Origin: Variovorax boronicumulans
GTDB taxonomy: Bacteria > Pseudomonadota > Gammaproteobacteria > Burkholderiales > Burkholderiaceae_C
Direction: 5' to 3'
Length of the DNA stretch: 64,000 nt
Assembly (NCBI RefSeq): GCF_030812215.1
Contig: NZ_JAUSSG010000002.1
Coordinates: forward strand, 372,001 to 436,000
Shown here: positions 43,552 to 52,471 of the stretch, one piece after another
How the letters are laid out: each line of letters starts with the position of its first letter
Numbering within the stretch: the first letter of the stretch is position 1
Position numbers and translations under genes: made by a program
The notes under the pieces: generated by a model
The model's database searches: none
Told to the model about the DNA's origin: nothing
What the model saw: the letters and a program-made list of their open reading frames with translations, nothing else

Positions 43552-43866
43552 TCCGCTTGGGTTTCCCCCAAAAGCCGCTTCTATAATTTCGCTCCTCAGC
43601 CAGCCGCCCGACAAGGGCCTGCCAGCTGTCTCCGAAGGAACGGAGACGGCAACCGCCCCGGACCGACGCCATGTCGCTGTCGAAACCGTCGGTTGCCACC
43701 CCTGCGACGCCAGAACACACAGACAACACCAGCCGGTCGCCTGCCATGGGCGCGCGGCCGGCTGCGCTCGTATTTCCACACACTGACCCGAGAAGCCATG
43801 GCACGCCCCGCCGCGTGCCGCAGCCACTCCCCATCGCTTGACAGCAAGACACCGGAGAAGCTGCAC
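43552..43866 (+). promoter_or_regulatory. Promoter and long structured leader of the TonB receptor gene
   Basis: TATAAT at 43582-43587 with TTGGGT at 43557-43562 (19-bp spacing) is a plausible promoter, leaving a leader of about 270 nt. A 7-bp hairpin GTCTCCG-AAGGAA-CGGAGAC lies at 43628-43647; GGCAACCG at 43648-43655 can pair with CGGTTGCC at 43690-43697. No known riboswitch class was recognised. Confidence 0.5.
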
Positions 43867-46053
43867 ATGACCCATTCGAAGAACCGCCAGAAACCGCGCC
43901 ATGCACATCGCCACCGCCGCATCGCCATCGCCGCTGCTGCCGTGGCATTGGGTGCGACAGCCCCCGCCTATGCAGAGGAAAGGGACGAAGCCGCGGAGCG
44001 CGGCAAGGCCCTGCCCACCGTGACCGTCACGAGCGACGCCGAGGAAAGCGCGACCGGCCCGGTGAGTGGCTTCGTCGCCAAGCGCGGCGCCACCGCCACC
44101 AAGACCGACACCCCGTTGATCGAGACGCCGCAGGCCATCTCTGTCATCACGCGCGACCAGATCGAGGCCCAGGGCGCGCTCACGCTGCGCGAAGTCACCA
44201 ACTACACGGCCGGCGTGGTGTCGAGCTACTTCGACAGCCGTGGTGACTCGTTCAAGGTGCGCGGCGGCGACGCGATCCAGTACCTCGACGGCCTGCAACG
44301 CACGTATGGCACCTACAACAGCACCAAACCCGACCCCTACACGCTCGAACGCGTCGAGCTGCTGCGCGGCCCGTCGTCGGTGCTGTACGGCCAGGGAGGT
44401 GTCGGCGGCGTGCTGAACCTCGTGTCGAAGCGGCCGCAGGCCGAGACGCAACGCGAGGTGCAACTGCAGTACGGCAGCTTCAACCGAAAGCAGATCGCGG
44501 CCGATTTCACCGGTTCGCTCGACCCCGAGAGCAAGTGGATGTATCGCCTCGTGACCGTCAACCGCGACAGCGCCACGCAGGTCGACCACGTTCCCGACGA
44601 CCGCATCGTCATCGCACCCTCGCTCACCTGGCGCCCGAGCGCCGACACCTCGCTCACGCTGCAGGCGCTCTACCAGAAGGACAAGAGCGGCTCGCTGATC
44701 GGCTTTTTCCCGTGGCAGGGCACGCTGCTGCCTTCGCTCTACGGACAGATCCCGACCTCGGCCTTCGCCGGCGAGCCGGGGTTCGATCGCTTCAATTCGC
44801 GCAACACCTCGCTGGGCTATCTCTTCAGCCACCGCCTGAACGACACCTGGACTTTCCGCCAGAACCTGCGCTCGACCGAGACCAAGGTCGACTACTACAC
44901 CTCGTACACCAGCTTCGCGGCCAACCGCGCGACCGGCCGGCCCGCGCGCCCCGTCTTCAATGCCGATGCGCGCACCATCGAGCGCGACCTGAGCATCGAC
45001 ATCAACGGCGGCAAGATGCTGCTCATAGACAACCAGGCCGAGGCGCATTTCAAGACAGGCGCGGTCGAGCATACGCTGCTGGTCGGCGCCGACTTCCAGC
45101 GCAACACGACCTCCAAGCTCTCGGGGCGCGGGCGCGCCGGCGCAATCGATATCTATGCACCTGTCTACGGCAACTACACACCTCCGACCAGCCTCACGCG
45201 TGCGCCCGAGGTGGTGCAAAAACAGGCCGGCCTCTACCTGCAGGACCAGGTGAAGTACGGCCGCTGGATCGGCCTCCTGGGCCTGCGTCACGACAAGGCC
45301 ACCACCAGCACCGAAGGCAGCCCCACCCCCACCGTCGACGACAGGGCGACCACCAAGCGCGCGGGCCTCGTGTACCTGGCCGACGGCGGCTGGGCACCGT
45401 ACCTGAGCTATGCCGAATCGTTCCTGCCGCTGGGCGGCGTCGACCTGAACAACACGCCCTTCAAGCCGCAGCGCGGCAAGCAATGGGAAGCGGGCGTGAA
45501 GTGGGAACCCGTGGGCCAACGCACCTCGTTCATGGCTGCGGTGTATGACCTGCGCGACACCAACCGCAAGACCACCGACCCGGCCAATCCGCGCAACAGC
45601 GTGCAGATGGGCGAGGTGCACGTGAAGGGACTGGAGCTCGAATACAAGGGCAGCATCGCGCGCGACTGGGACTGGATCGCCTCCTACGCCTACACCGACG
45701 CGCGCGTCTCGCGCAGCAACGGCTCGGACCTAGGCAAGCGCATCTCGGGCGTGCCCAAGCACACGGCCTCGGCCTGGGTGACGCGGCGCTTCTCCATCGG
45801 CGGCGTGCCGGGCTTCACTGTCGGCGGCGGCATCCGCTACCTGGGCGAATCGTGGGATGGCATGGACGGCATCCGCACGCCTTCAGCCACCTTGCTCGAT
45901 GCGATGTTCGCGTGGGACAACGGCCCGCTGCGCCTGTCGCTCAACGTGGCCAACCTCGCGGACAAGGTGCAGATCACCACCTGCCTCGCGCGCGGCGACT
46001 GCTTCTACGGCCAGCGCCGTACCGTGACTGCGAACGCGACGTATCGCTTCTGA
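43867..46053 (+). CDS. TonB-dependent siderophore receptor
   Basis: 728-residue outer-membrane receptor. Signal peptide about 1-36 (ATAPAYAEE). TonB-box-like TVTVTSD near residue 52; plug domain about 75-185 (TPQAISVITRDQIEAQG; ERVELLRGPSSVLYGQGGVGGVLNLVSKRP); beta-barrel to the C-terminal TANATYRF ending in Phe. Most like ferrichrome/ferrioxamine-type receptors. GGAG nine bases upstream supports the ATG at 43867. Regulation by iron is expected, but no clear Fur box was found; the long leader is unusual. Confidence 0.93.
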   Translation: MTHSKNRQKPRHAHRHRRIAIAAAAVALGATAPAYAEERDEAAERGKALPTVTVTSDAEESATGPVSGFVAKRGATATKTDTPLIETPQAISVITRDQIEAQGALTLREVTNYTAGVVSSYFDSRGDSFKVRGGDAIQYLDGLQRTYGTYNSTKPDPYTLERVELLRGPSSVLYGQGGVGGVLNLVSKRPQAETQREVQLQYGSFNRKQIAADFTGSLDPESKWMYRLVTVNRDSATQVDHVPDDRIVIAPSLTWRPSADTSLTLQALYQKDKSGSLIGFFPWQGTLLPSLYGQIPTSAFAGEPGFDRFNSRNTSLGYLFSHRLNDTWTFRQNLRSTETKVDYYTSYTSFAANRATGRPARPVFNADARTIERDLSIDINGGKMLLIDNQAEAHFKTGAVEHTLLVGADFQRNTTSKLSGRGRAGAIDIYAPVYGNYTPPTSLTRAPEVVQKQAGLYLQDQVKYGRWIGLLGLRHDKATTSTEGSPTPTVDDRATTKRAGLVYLADGGWAPYLSYAESFLPLGGVDLNNTPFKPQRGKQWEAGVKWEPVGQRTSFMAAVYDLRDTNRKTTDPANPRNSVQMGEVHVKGLELEYKGSIARDWDWIASYAYTDARVSRSNGSDLGKRISGVPKHTASAWVTRRFSIGGVPGFTVGGGIRYLGESWDGMDGIRTPSATLLDAMFAWDNGPLRLSLNVANLADKVQITTCLARGDCFYGQRRTVTANATYRF

Positions 46054-46061
46054 AGAAAATC

Positions 46062-46090
46062 CCCGCGCGCCGGAAGGTCTGGCGCGCGGG
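46062..46090 (+). terminator. Strong hairpin after the TonB receptor gene
   Basis: 10-bp GC-only perfect stem (CCCGCGCGCC/GGCGCGCGGG) with a nine-base loop, nine bases after the stop codon. No T-run follows, so it may protect the mRNA 3' end rather than terminate by itself. Confidence 0.5.
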
Positions 46091-46153
46091 CGACAACCCC
46101 ATGCCAAAGGGGGCTTCTAGAATCGCGCCGTTGTCCGGTTCGCCGGGCGGCAA

Positions 46154-46313
46154 GCGTTCTCAGGGCGGGGTGCAATTCCCCACCGGCGGTGATGGCGACC
46201 GAAAGGTTGCACAAGCCCGCGAGCGCCCAAGGCCTGCGCAAGCAGGCGGCGGGGTCAGCAGATTTCGGTGCGATTCCGAAGCCGACGGTCACAGTCCGGA
46301 TGAAAGAGAGCGC
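46154..46313 (+). promoter_or_regulatory. FMN riboswitch (RFN element)
   Basis: Highly conserved RFN features: GTTCTCAGGGCGGGGTGCAA at the 5' side, AATTCCCCACCGGCGGT, the GCGAGCGCC-type arm, GGTCAGCAGATTTCGGTG and the 3' block ACAGTCCGGATGAAAGAGAG. It lies 103 bp before the lumazine synthase gene, with TAGAAT at 46118-46123 as a possible -10. FMN binding is expected to reduce ribH expression. Confidence 0.95.
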
Positions 46314-46415
46314 GAAATGCGGGCACGCCCGCGCGTTCTGCCATGCATGAGCGCGCGGCGAGCTTTGCGGTTTCGTGCGCCCTGATTCAGGAAACCTGCT
46401 TTTCAGAGGCACACC

Positions 46416-46928
46416 ATGAGTCAGATCAACGACCTTCCCCTCTCCGCCATCACCGCGTCGAATTCGTCACGCGGCGAGCGCATCGCTTTCGTCGAGGCGC
46501 AGTGGCATTCCGACATCGTCCACCAGGCACGCGACGCCTTTCTCGAAGAGATGGCGCGCCTGGGCGTGGCGCGCGAGCTCATCGACATCTTCGACGTGCC
46601 GGGCGCCTTCGAGATTCCGCTGCACGCCAAGCGCCTGGCCAACTCGGGCAAGTACGCGGCCATCATCGGCTGCGCGCTGGTGGTCGACGGCGGCATCTAC
46701 CGCCATGAGTTCGTCGCGAACACGGTGGTCAGCACGCTGATGTCGCTGCAGCTGGAGACCGACGTGCCGATCTTCTCGGCCGTGCTCACGCCGCACCACT
46801 TCCACGAGCATGTGGAGCACCGCAAGTACTTCCATCGCCATTTCGCGATCAAGGGCACTGAAGTGGCCGAGGCCTGCTTCAAGACGCTCGAAGCGCTGAA
46901 GAAGGTGGACGCGGCACTGGCTGCGTGA
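46416..46928 (+). CDS. ribH: 6,7-dimethyl-8-ribityllumazine synthase, type II
   Basis: 170 residues of the lumazine synthase fold, the penultimate step of riboflavin synthesis. The sequence follows the type II (decameric, Brucella RibH2-like) pattern: VPGAFEIPLHAKRL, VDGGIYRHEFVANTVVSTLM and HHFHEHVEHRKYFHRHF with its His-rich active loop. Alone behind an FMN riboswitch; no ribBA or ribE neighbours. The ATG at 46416 is at normal distance from the riboswitch. Confidence 0.92.
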   Translation: MSQINDLPLSAITASNSSRGERIAFVEAQWHSDIVHQARDAFLEEMARLGVARELIDIFDVPGAFEIPLHAKRLANSGKYAAIIGCALVVDGGIYRHEFVANTVVSTLMSLQLETDVPIFSAVLTPHHFHEHVEHRKYFHRHFAIKGTEVAEACFKTLEALKKVDAALAA

Positions 46929-46960
46929 CAACGGAGGGGCGTCCGCAGTAATCTGCGCGG

Positions 46961-47644
46961 ATGGCTTCTTCACCCGCTTCCGAAGACCGCTACATCCTCT
47001 ACGGCGCGCCCGGCTCGGGTGCCACGCCGGTCCATGCGGCGCTGACGCTGATCGGCGCGCAGGTCGAGACCGTCGACGTCGCCACCTGGGAGAGCGACGC
47101 CGAGCGCGAGCGCATGTCCAAGGTCAACCCGATGCGGCAAGTGCCCGCGCTGGTGCTGCCCTCGGGCGAGGTAATGACCGAGAGCGCAGCCATCCTCATC
47201 TGGCTCGGCGACCGCTACCCCGAAGCCGGGCTCTGCCCCGCGCCCGGCGACCCGCTGCGTGCGCGCTACCTGCGCTGGATGGTCTACCTGCCGGCGGCCA
47301 TCTACTCGCTCTTCTGGGTGCGCGACGAGCCCACGCGCCTCACACCCGATCCCGCGGCGCAGGCCGTGATGCTCGAGCGCAGCGCAGAGCGCATTGCGCA
47401 ATGCTGGCACCTGATGGACACGCAGATCGACGAGCCCGCGCCCTACCTGCTCGGCGAGAAGATCAGCATGCTCGACCTGTACGTGACGGTGCTGTCGCGC
47501 TGGACGCCGCAGCGCCGGCGCTTCTACCGCGTGGCCCCCCGCATGGCACGCGTGGTGCGGCTCGTGGATGCCGATCCGAGGCTGGCCGAATTCTGGGCCG
47601 CGCGCTTTCCGTTCTCGATGGACGAGGAAGCCAAGAAGAACTGA
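46961..47644 (+). CDS. Glutathione S-transferase family protein
   Basis: 227 residues. Thioredoxin-like N-terminal domain about 8-88 (YILYGAPGSGATPVHAAL; cis-Pro in MRQVPALVLPSG; glutathione-binding ESAAILIWLGDRYPE) and an all-helical C-terminal domain (GEKISMLDLYVTVLSRW). A Ser or Tyr nucleophile is not clear (APGSGA). Same strand as ribH and arsC; separate functions are likely. Confidence 0.9.
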   Translation: MASSPASEDRYILYGAPGSGATPVHAALTLIGAQVETVDVATWESDAERERMSKVNPMRQVPALVLPSGEVMTESAAILIWLGDRYPEAGLCPAPGDPLRARYLRWMVYLPAAIYSLFWVRDEPTRLTPDPAAQAVMLERSAERIAQCWHLMDTQIDEPAPYLLGEKISMLDLYVTVLSRWTPQRRRFYRVAPRMARVVRLVDADPRLAEFWAARFPFSMDEEAKKN

Positions 47645-47674
47645 CTGACACCCGCGCTTCCGATAATCGACGCC

Positions 47675-48055
47675 ATGACCGCACGCACCCCCACCACCGA
47701 TTACCCGATGACGATCTATCACAAGCCCAACTGCAGCACGTCGCGCAACGTGCTGGGCTTGATCCGCGAAAGCGGCGTCGAACCGACGATCGTCCTGTAC
47801 CTGGAAACGCCGCCTTCGAAGAAGAAGCTGCGCGAACTCGCCAAGGCCATGGGCATGACCGCGCGCGACCTGCTGCGCACGAAGGAAGCGCCGTACGAAG
47901 AACTGAAGCTCGCCGACTCGAAGTGGAGCGACGACCAGTTGTTCGATGCGATCGTGGAGAACCCGATCCTCCTGCAGCGTCCGATCGTCGTCTCACCCCG
48001 CGGCACGTTGATGTGCCGGCCGTGGGAGCGCGTGCGGGAAATACTCCCCGCTTAA
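47675..48055 (+). CDS. arsC: Arsenate reductase, glutaredoxin-dependent type
   Basis: 126 residues of the ArsC family. Active-site Cys in YHKPNCSTSRNVL; the later VSPRGTLMCRPWERV includes the Arg/Pro of the ArsC C-terminal motif (RPIVVSPRG). It reduces arsenate with glutathione/glutaredoxin. No arsB or arsR nearby, so it may be a housekeeping homolog. GATAAT upstream of the ATG at 47675 could be a -10. Its last four bases overlap the convergent queG stop. Confidence 0.88.
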   Translation: MTARTPTTDYPMTIYHKPNCSTSRNVLGLIRESGVEPTIVLYLETPPSKKKLRELAKAMGMTARDLLRTKEAPYEELKLADSKWSDDQLFDAIVENPILLQRPIVVSPRGTLMCRPWERVREILPA

Positions 48056-49137
48056 AGCCGTTGTTGATCCGCGGCCTGCTGCGCCAGGCCCCACGCGACA
48101 TGCTCGCGCACGAGTTCGCTCGAATGCGCGGCGCGCGTTGCCAGCGCTTCCTTCGCGCCGTCCTCGCCCGTCCTCGCCGCGTTGCCCAGCGCCACCGCGA
48201 TGTTGCGCAACCACCGCTCGTGCCCGATGCGGCGTATCGGGCTGCCCTCGGTACGGCGAAGGAAGTCGTCTTCGGTCCATGCGAAGAGCTCGGCCAGCGT
48301 GCGCCCCGTGAGGCCTTCGCGCGCGTCGAAATCGGGCAATGCGCTTTTCTTCGCGAACTTGTTCCAGGGGCAGATCAGCTGGCAGTCGTCGCAGCCGTAG
48401 ATGCGGTTGGCCATCAGCGGCCGCAGTTCCTCCGGGATCGGCCCGCCATGCTCGATGGTGAGGTACGAGATGCAGCGCCGCGCGTCGAGCCGCCGCGGCG
48501 CGACGATCGCCTGCGTCGGGCACACGTCGATGCAGGCGCTGCAGCTGCCGCAGTGCGCGGTAACGGGCTCGCTCTCGGGCAGCGCCATGTCCACATAGAT
48601 CTCGCCGAGAAAGAACATCGAGCCCGCGTCGCGGTCCAGCACCAGCGTGTGCTTGCCGCGCCAGCCCTGGCCGCTGCGCGAAGCAAGCTCGGCTTCGAGC
48701 ACGGGCGCCGAATCGGTGAATGCACGGTGGCCGAACGGACCGACCTCTTCGGCGATCTTCTCGGCCAGTTTCGCGAGGCGATTGCGCAGCACCTTGTGAT
48801 AGTCGCGCCCCCGCGCATAGACGGACACGATGGCCTCGCCGGGCCGCGCGAGGCGATCGAACTCGATGGCCTGCCAGTCGGGGGGCGTATCGCGCGGCAG
48901 GTAGTCCATGCGCGCGGTGATCACGCTCACGGTGCCCGGCACCAGCTCGGCGGGGCGCGCTCGGCGTGTGCCGTGCGTTTCCATGTATTGCATTTCGCCA
49001 TGGAACCCATGGGCCAGCCACTGCATCAGACCGTCCTCGGCGCTCGATAAATCGACGCCCGCGATTCCGATTTGGGAGAATCCGAGTTCCCGGGCCAAAG
49101 CCTGAATACGAACAACGAGTGGATGGCTGACGATCAC
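48052..49137 (-). CDS. queG: Epoxyqueuosine reductase
   Basis: 361-residue cobalamin- and iron-sulfur-dependent enzyme that makes queuosine in tRNA. N-terminal cobalamin-binding part (FSQIGIAGVDLSSAEDGLMQW; HTLVLDRDAGSMFFLGEIY), two [4Fe-4S] ligand sets CGSCSACIDVCP and CDDCQLICPWNKF, then HEAT-like repeats (SSELVREHVAWGL). No ATG fits before MQW; GTG 49137 gives VIVSHPLVVRIQALARELG. TACAAT lies about seven bases before this GTG, so the mRNA may be leaderless. Head-to-head 15-bp overlap with tsaE. Confidence 0.93.
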   Translation of the reverse strand: MIVSHPLVVRIQALARELGFSQIGIAGVDLSSAEDGLMQWLAHGFHGEMQYMETHGTRRARPAELVPGTVSVITARMDYLPRDTPPDWQAIEFDRLARPGEAIVSVYARGRDYHKVLRNRLAKLAEKIAEEVGPFGHRAFTDSAPVLEAELASRSGQGWRGKHTLVLDRDAGSMFFLGEIYVDMALPESEPVTAHCGSCSACIDVCPTQAIVAPRRLDARRCISYLTIEHGGPIPEELRPLMANRIYGCDDCQLICPWNKFAKKSALPDFDAREGLTGRTLAELFAWTEDDFLRRTEGSPIRRIGHERWLRNIAVALGNAARTGEDGAKEALATRAAHSSELVREHVAWGLAQQAADQQRL

Positions 49138-49638
49138 TTGCCGATTGTAGAAACGCCCAAGGGCACCCCACGCACCCGCGTCCTGCGCTGGGGCAGCGAA
49201 GCCGACACCGACGCCTTCGCGCAATCGCTCGCCGCCTCGCCCGCCTTGCGCGATGCCTTCATCGCCCTCGAAGGCGACCTGGGCGCCGGCAAGACCACCT
49301 TCGTTCGCCACCTGCTGCGCGCACTCGGCATCACGGGGCGCATCAAGAGCCCCACCTATGCGGTGGTCGAGCCCCACGAGGCGCCCGACGGCCTGCAGAT
49401 CTTCCATTTCGACTTCTATCGCTTCGCCGACCCGCGCGAATGGGACGACGCCGGTTTCCGCGACATCTTCGCGGGCCCGGGCCTCAAGCTGGCCGAATGG
49501 CCAGAAAACGCCGCGGGCCGCACACCGATTGCCGACCTCGCTATTAAAATAGAAGCAATGACCGACGACACACGCAGCGTGACCCTCCTCGCGAACACCC
49601 CTCGCGGCAGCGATCTGCTGGCGCGCATCGCCGCATGA
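49123..49638 (+). CDS. tsaE: tRNA threonylcarbamoyladenosine biosynthesis ATPase TsaE
   Basis: 171-residue P-loop protein. Walker A in EGDLGAGKTTFVRHLLRALG; the downstream IKSPTYAVVEPHE and FDFYRFADPREWDDAGF segments are typical TsaE. Partner of TsaB and TsaD in making t6A37 on ANN-reading tRNAs. ATG 49123 (MADDHLPIVE) is assumed; an ATG 17 codons earlier is possible. Stop overlaps the amiC start (ATGA). Confidence 0.93.
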   Translation: MADDHLPIVETPKGTPRTRVLRWGSEADTDAFAQSLAASPALRDAFIALEGDLGAGKTTFVRHLLRALGITGRIKSPTYAVVEPHEAPDGLQIFHFDFYRFADPREWDDAGFRDIFAGPGLKLAEWPENAAGRTPIADLAIKIEAMTDDTRSVTLLANTPRGSDLLARIAA

Positions 49639-51140
49639 AGGCGGGTGGACTGAAACGGCGCGTGCTGCTGCAGGGCGGCAGCATCGCGCTGATGCTCGGC
49701 GTGCACCAGATCGCACGCGGCGCCACCATCCTTGCGGTTCGCGTCTGGCCCGCAGCCGACTACACCCGCGTGACCATCGAGTCCGATGCGCGGCTCACCT
49801 CGCAGCAACTGGTGGTGGGCAGCCCGCCGCGGCTGGCCGTGGACATCGAAGGCATCGAGCTCAACAGCGAACTGCGCGAACTGGTCGGCAAGATCAAGCC
49901 GGGCGATCCGTACATCAACGGCCTGCGCGTCGGGCAGAACGCGCCGACGGTCGTGCGCATCGTGTTCGACCTGAAGCAGACGGTGCGGCCGCAGGTGTTC
50001 TCCCTCGCGCCGGTGGCGGCGTACAAGCACCGGCTGGTGCTCGACCTGTATCCCGAGCAGGCCATCGATCCGATGGAGGCGCTGATTGCCGAGCGGCTGC
50101 GCGATGCGCCCAAGCCAGGCAGCGGCACCAACAATGGCTCGTCGGTGGCCGGCATTGCGCCCTCCGCGCCCGCAGCGCCGGTGCGTCCCGCAATGCCCGC
50201 GGGCGATCCGCTGGGCGATCTCATGGCGCAGCAATCGATGCGCCCCGGCCCCGCAGCGCCCGCGCCGCCGGTCGTGGCGGGCGCCGACCGGCCTTCCGCT
50301 CCGCCCGTGCTCGTGGCGCCGGCACCGCTGCCGCCCGTGGTGGGCACCGCGCCGGTAAAGCCCGTGCCGCCGCCCGTCGCGGTCGCACGCGGCGGCGCCA
50401 CCGCGAGCCGCACCGACCGCATCATCATCGTGGCGCTCGACCCCGGCCACGGCGGCGAAGACCCCGGCGCCACCGGCCCCAGCGGCACGCGCGAGAAAGA
50501 CATCGTGCTGCAGATCGCCTTTCGCCTGCGCGACCGCATCAACGCGGGCAGCGTCAACGGCAACCCGATGCGCGCCTTTCTCACCCGCGATGCCGACTTC
50601 TTCGTGCCACTGGGCGTGCGCGTGCAGAAGGCGCGGCGCGTGCAGGCCGACCTGTTCGTGAGCATCCATGCCGATGCCTTCACCACGCCCGCCGCGCGCG
50701 GCGCCAGCGTCTTCGCACTGAGCCAGAGCGGCGCATCGAGCAGCGCGGCGCGCTGGTTGGCCAACAAGGAAAACGATGCCGACAAGGTCGGCGGCGTGAA
50801 CGTCGGCAATCACGAGGCGCAGGTGCAGCGCGCACTGCTCGACATGAGCACGACGGCGCAGATCAACGACAGCCTGAAGCTCGGCGGCGCGATGCTCGGC
50901 GAGATCAAGGGCATCGGTGCGCGGCTGCACAAGGGCCAGGTCGAGCAGGCCGGCTTCGCGGTGCTGAAGGCGCCGGACATTCCAAGCGTGCTGGTGGAGA
51001 CGGCCTTCATCAGCAACCCCGAGGAAGAAGCCAACCTGCGCCGCGTCGACTACCAGGAGAACCTGGCCGATGCGCTGATGCGCGGCATCCAGCGTTACTT
51101 TGCGCAGAATCCGCCGCTCGCGCGCAGCCGGCAGCTCTAG
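49635..51140 (+). CDS. amiC: N-acetylmuramoyl-L-alanine amidase AmiC
   Basis: 501-residue periplasmic murein amidase for daughter-cell separation. N-terminal twin-arginine signal (LKRRVLLQGGSIALMLG), AMIN domain about 35-140 (VRVWPAADYTRVTIESD), a long Pro/Ala-rich linker about 160-260, and the Amidase_3 domain with zinc ligands in LDPGHGGEDPGA, Glu in SGTREKDIV and His in FVSIHADAF. Expected to be activated by an EnvC/NlpD-type factor through a regulatory helix. ATGA overlap with tsaE. Confidence 0.95.
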   Translation: MKAGGLKRRVLLQGGSIALMLGVHQIARGATILAVRVWPAADYTRVTIESDARLTSQQLVVGSPPRLAVDIEGIELNSELRELVGKIKPGDPYINGLRVGQNAPTVVRIVFDLKQTVRPQVFSLAPVAAYKHRLVLDLYPEQAIDPMEALIAERLRDAPKPGSGTNNGSSVAGIAPSAPAAPVRPAMPAGDPLGDLMAQQSMRPGPAAPAPPVVAGADRPSAPPVLVAPAPLPPVVGTAPVKPVPPPVAVARGGATASRTDRIIIVALDPGHGGEDPGATGPSGTREKDIVLQIAFRLRDRINAGSVNGNPMRAFLTRDADFFVPLGVRVQKARRVQADLFVSIHADAFTTPAARGASVFALSQSGASSSAARWLANKENDADKVGGVNVGNHEAQVQRALLDMSTTAQINDSLKLGGAMLGEIKGIGARLHKGQVEQAGFAVLKAPDIPSVLVETAFISNPEEEANLRRVDYQENLADALMRGIQRYFAQNPPLARSRQL

Positions 51141-51402
51141 ACCTTAGGCTCGCCCCCGGCTTCGCGCACTTCGTATCGCTTCTCCTTTCCCTACCGGGGA
51201 CGACACCAGCGGCCCGGCAAAGCCGGTTCCGCGGTGTCCCGCGAAAAGGCGCATGCACGGCCCCTTTGTAAAGCCAAAGCACGCCTTCTGTCCCACGCAG
51301 GCCGGCCCATCACACCGCACAGGCAGGCGCGGCAGGCTCCTACACGTGGCGGGCGGCACTTTTGCAGATGATGAATCCATCACTCCTCGAAAGGTGGACA
51401 TC

Positions 51403-51690
51403 ATGAAGACACGTCTCTGGATCGCTGCAGCTGCAGCCACTTCGGTCATGGCAATCGCGGGCTGCGCAAGCGGTCCCAACCAGAACCTGGGTACCGGTGT
51501 GGGCGCGGTCGGCGGTGCGCTGGTGGGCAATGCCATCGGCGGCAACACCGCCAGCACGGTGGGTGGTGCCGCCATCGGCGGCCTCATCGGGAACCAGGTC
51601 GGCCGCAATGCCGACGAGCGCAACTACTACAACCAGCAGCGCTATCCGCAGGGCAGCAACTACTACCCGAGCAACGGTCCGCGCTATTGA
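51403..51690 (+). CDS. Glycine-zipper 2TM-domain lipoprotein
   Basis: 95 residues. Lipoprotein signal with lipobox AIAGC (Cys21), then Gly-rich helices GTGVGAVGGALVGNAIGG and VGGAAIGGLIGNQVGRNADE (two glycine-zipper motifs), and a Tyr/Asn-rich tail. Related SlyB/OsmB-type outer-membrane lipoproteins respond to envelope stress. AAAGGTGG precedes the ATG. Followed by a bidirectional terminator. Confidence 0.88.
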   Translation: MKTRLWIAAAAATSVMAIAGCASGPNQNLGTGVGAVGGALVGNAIGGNTASTVGGAAIGGLIGNQVGRNADERNYYNQQRYPQGSNYYPSNGPRY

Positions 51691-51715
51691 GCGGACCCAA
51701 GCCGTTGGCTGAATG

Positions 51716-51741
51716 AAAAAGCGCGCCTCGGCGCGCTTTTT
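51716..51741. terminator. Bidirectional intrinsic terminator
   Basis: AAAAAGCGCGC/GCGCGCTTTTT stem with four-base loop CTCG between the convergent lipoprotein and DedA genes; T-runs in both directions. Confidence 0.88.
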
Positions 51742-51759
51742 CACGTCCGCTGAAACGCC

Positions 51760-52422
51760 TCAGGCCTGGGCAGCGGCCCGCGCCTTTTCGGCCTTCGACG
51801 CGCGCCACGCACCGAAGATGGCCAGCAGCCCCGGCACGAAGATCAGTGCCCAGATGATCTTGTCCAGGTGCTGCTTCACGAACGGCAGGTTGCCGAAGAA
51901 GTAGCCGGCGGTCGCGATGCCCAGCACCCAGATCAGCGCGCCCACCACGTTGTACATGGTGAACTTCGCGCGACTCATCTCCGCCACGCCCGCCACGAAC
52001 GGCGCGAAGGTGCGAATGAACGGCATGAAGCGCGCAAGGATGATGGTGATGCCGCCGTAGCGCTCGTAGAAGCTGTGGGCCTGGTCGAAGGCCTTGCGGT
52101 TGAAGAAGCGCGAGTTCTCCCACTGGAAGACCTTCGGTCCGAAGTAGCGGCCGATGGAATAGTTGGTCTGGTCGCCGAGGATGGCCGCGGCGATCAGGAT
52201 GCCGCAGGCCAGCGGGAAGTTCATGAGCCCCGCGCCGCACAGCGCGCCGACGATGAAGAGCAGCGAGTCGCCCGGCAGGAACGGCATCACCACCGCGCCG
52301 GTCTCCACGAAGACGATCAGGAAGAGCAGCGCATACACCCAGGGCCCGTAGGCAATGACGAATGCTTCGAGGTGTTTGTCGACGTGAAGGATGAAGTCGA
52401 CGAGAAAGCTGATGATTTCCAT
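51760..52422 (-). CDS. DedA family membrane protein
   Basis: 220-residue inner-membrane protein with the SNARE-associated/DedA core: LPGDSLLFIVGALCGAG near residue 50 and the RFMPFIRTFAPFVAGVAEM reentrant segment near residue 130 with conserved Arg and Pro. Family members flip phospholipids such as undecaprenyl phosphate or phosphatidylethanolamine; which applies here is unknown. Divergent from the GNAT gene. Confidence 0.9.
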   Translation of the reverse strand: MEIISFLVDFILHVDKHLEAFVIAYGPWVYALLFLIVFVETGAVVMPFLPGDSLLFIVGALCGAGLMNFPLACGILIAAAILGDQTNYSIGRYFGPKVFQWENSRFFNRKAFDQAHSFYERYGGITIILARFMPFIRTFAPFVAGVAEMSRAKFTMYNVVGALIWVLGIATAGYFFGNLPFVKQHLDKIIWALIFVPGLLAIFGAWRASKAEKARAAAQA

Positions 52423-52471
52423 GGCCGCGGATTATCCTTGTTGACGTTCTGCGCCTCTTTCGAATTCCCCC

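Noticed and set aside
43582..43866. Cobalamin or other known riboswitch in the TonB receptor leader
   Set aside because: No B12-box or other conserved riboswitch core could be matched; left as an unclassified structured leader.
42325..45621. 1,098-codon minus-strand open frame
   Set aside because: Antisense to the YcaQ-like and TonB receptor genes; a product of high GC third positions.
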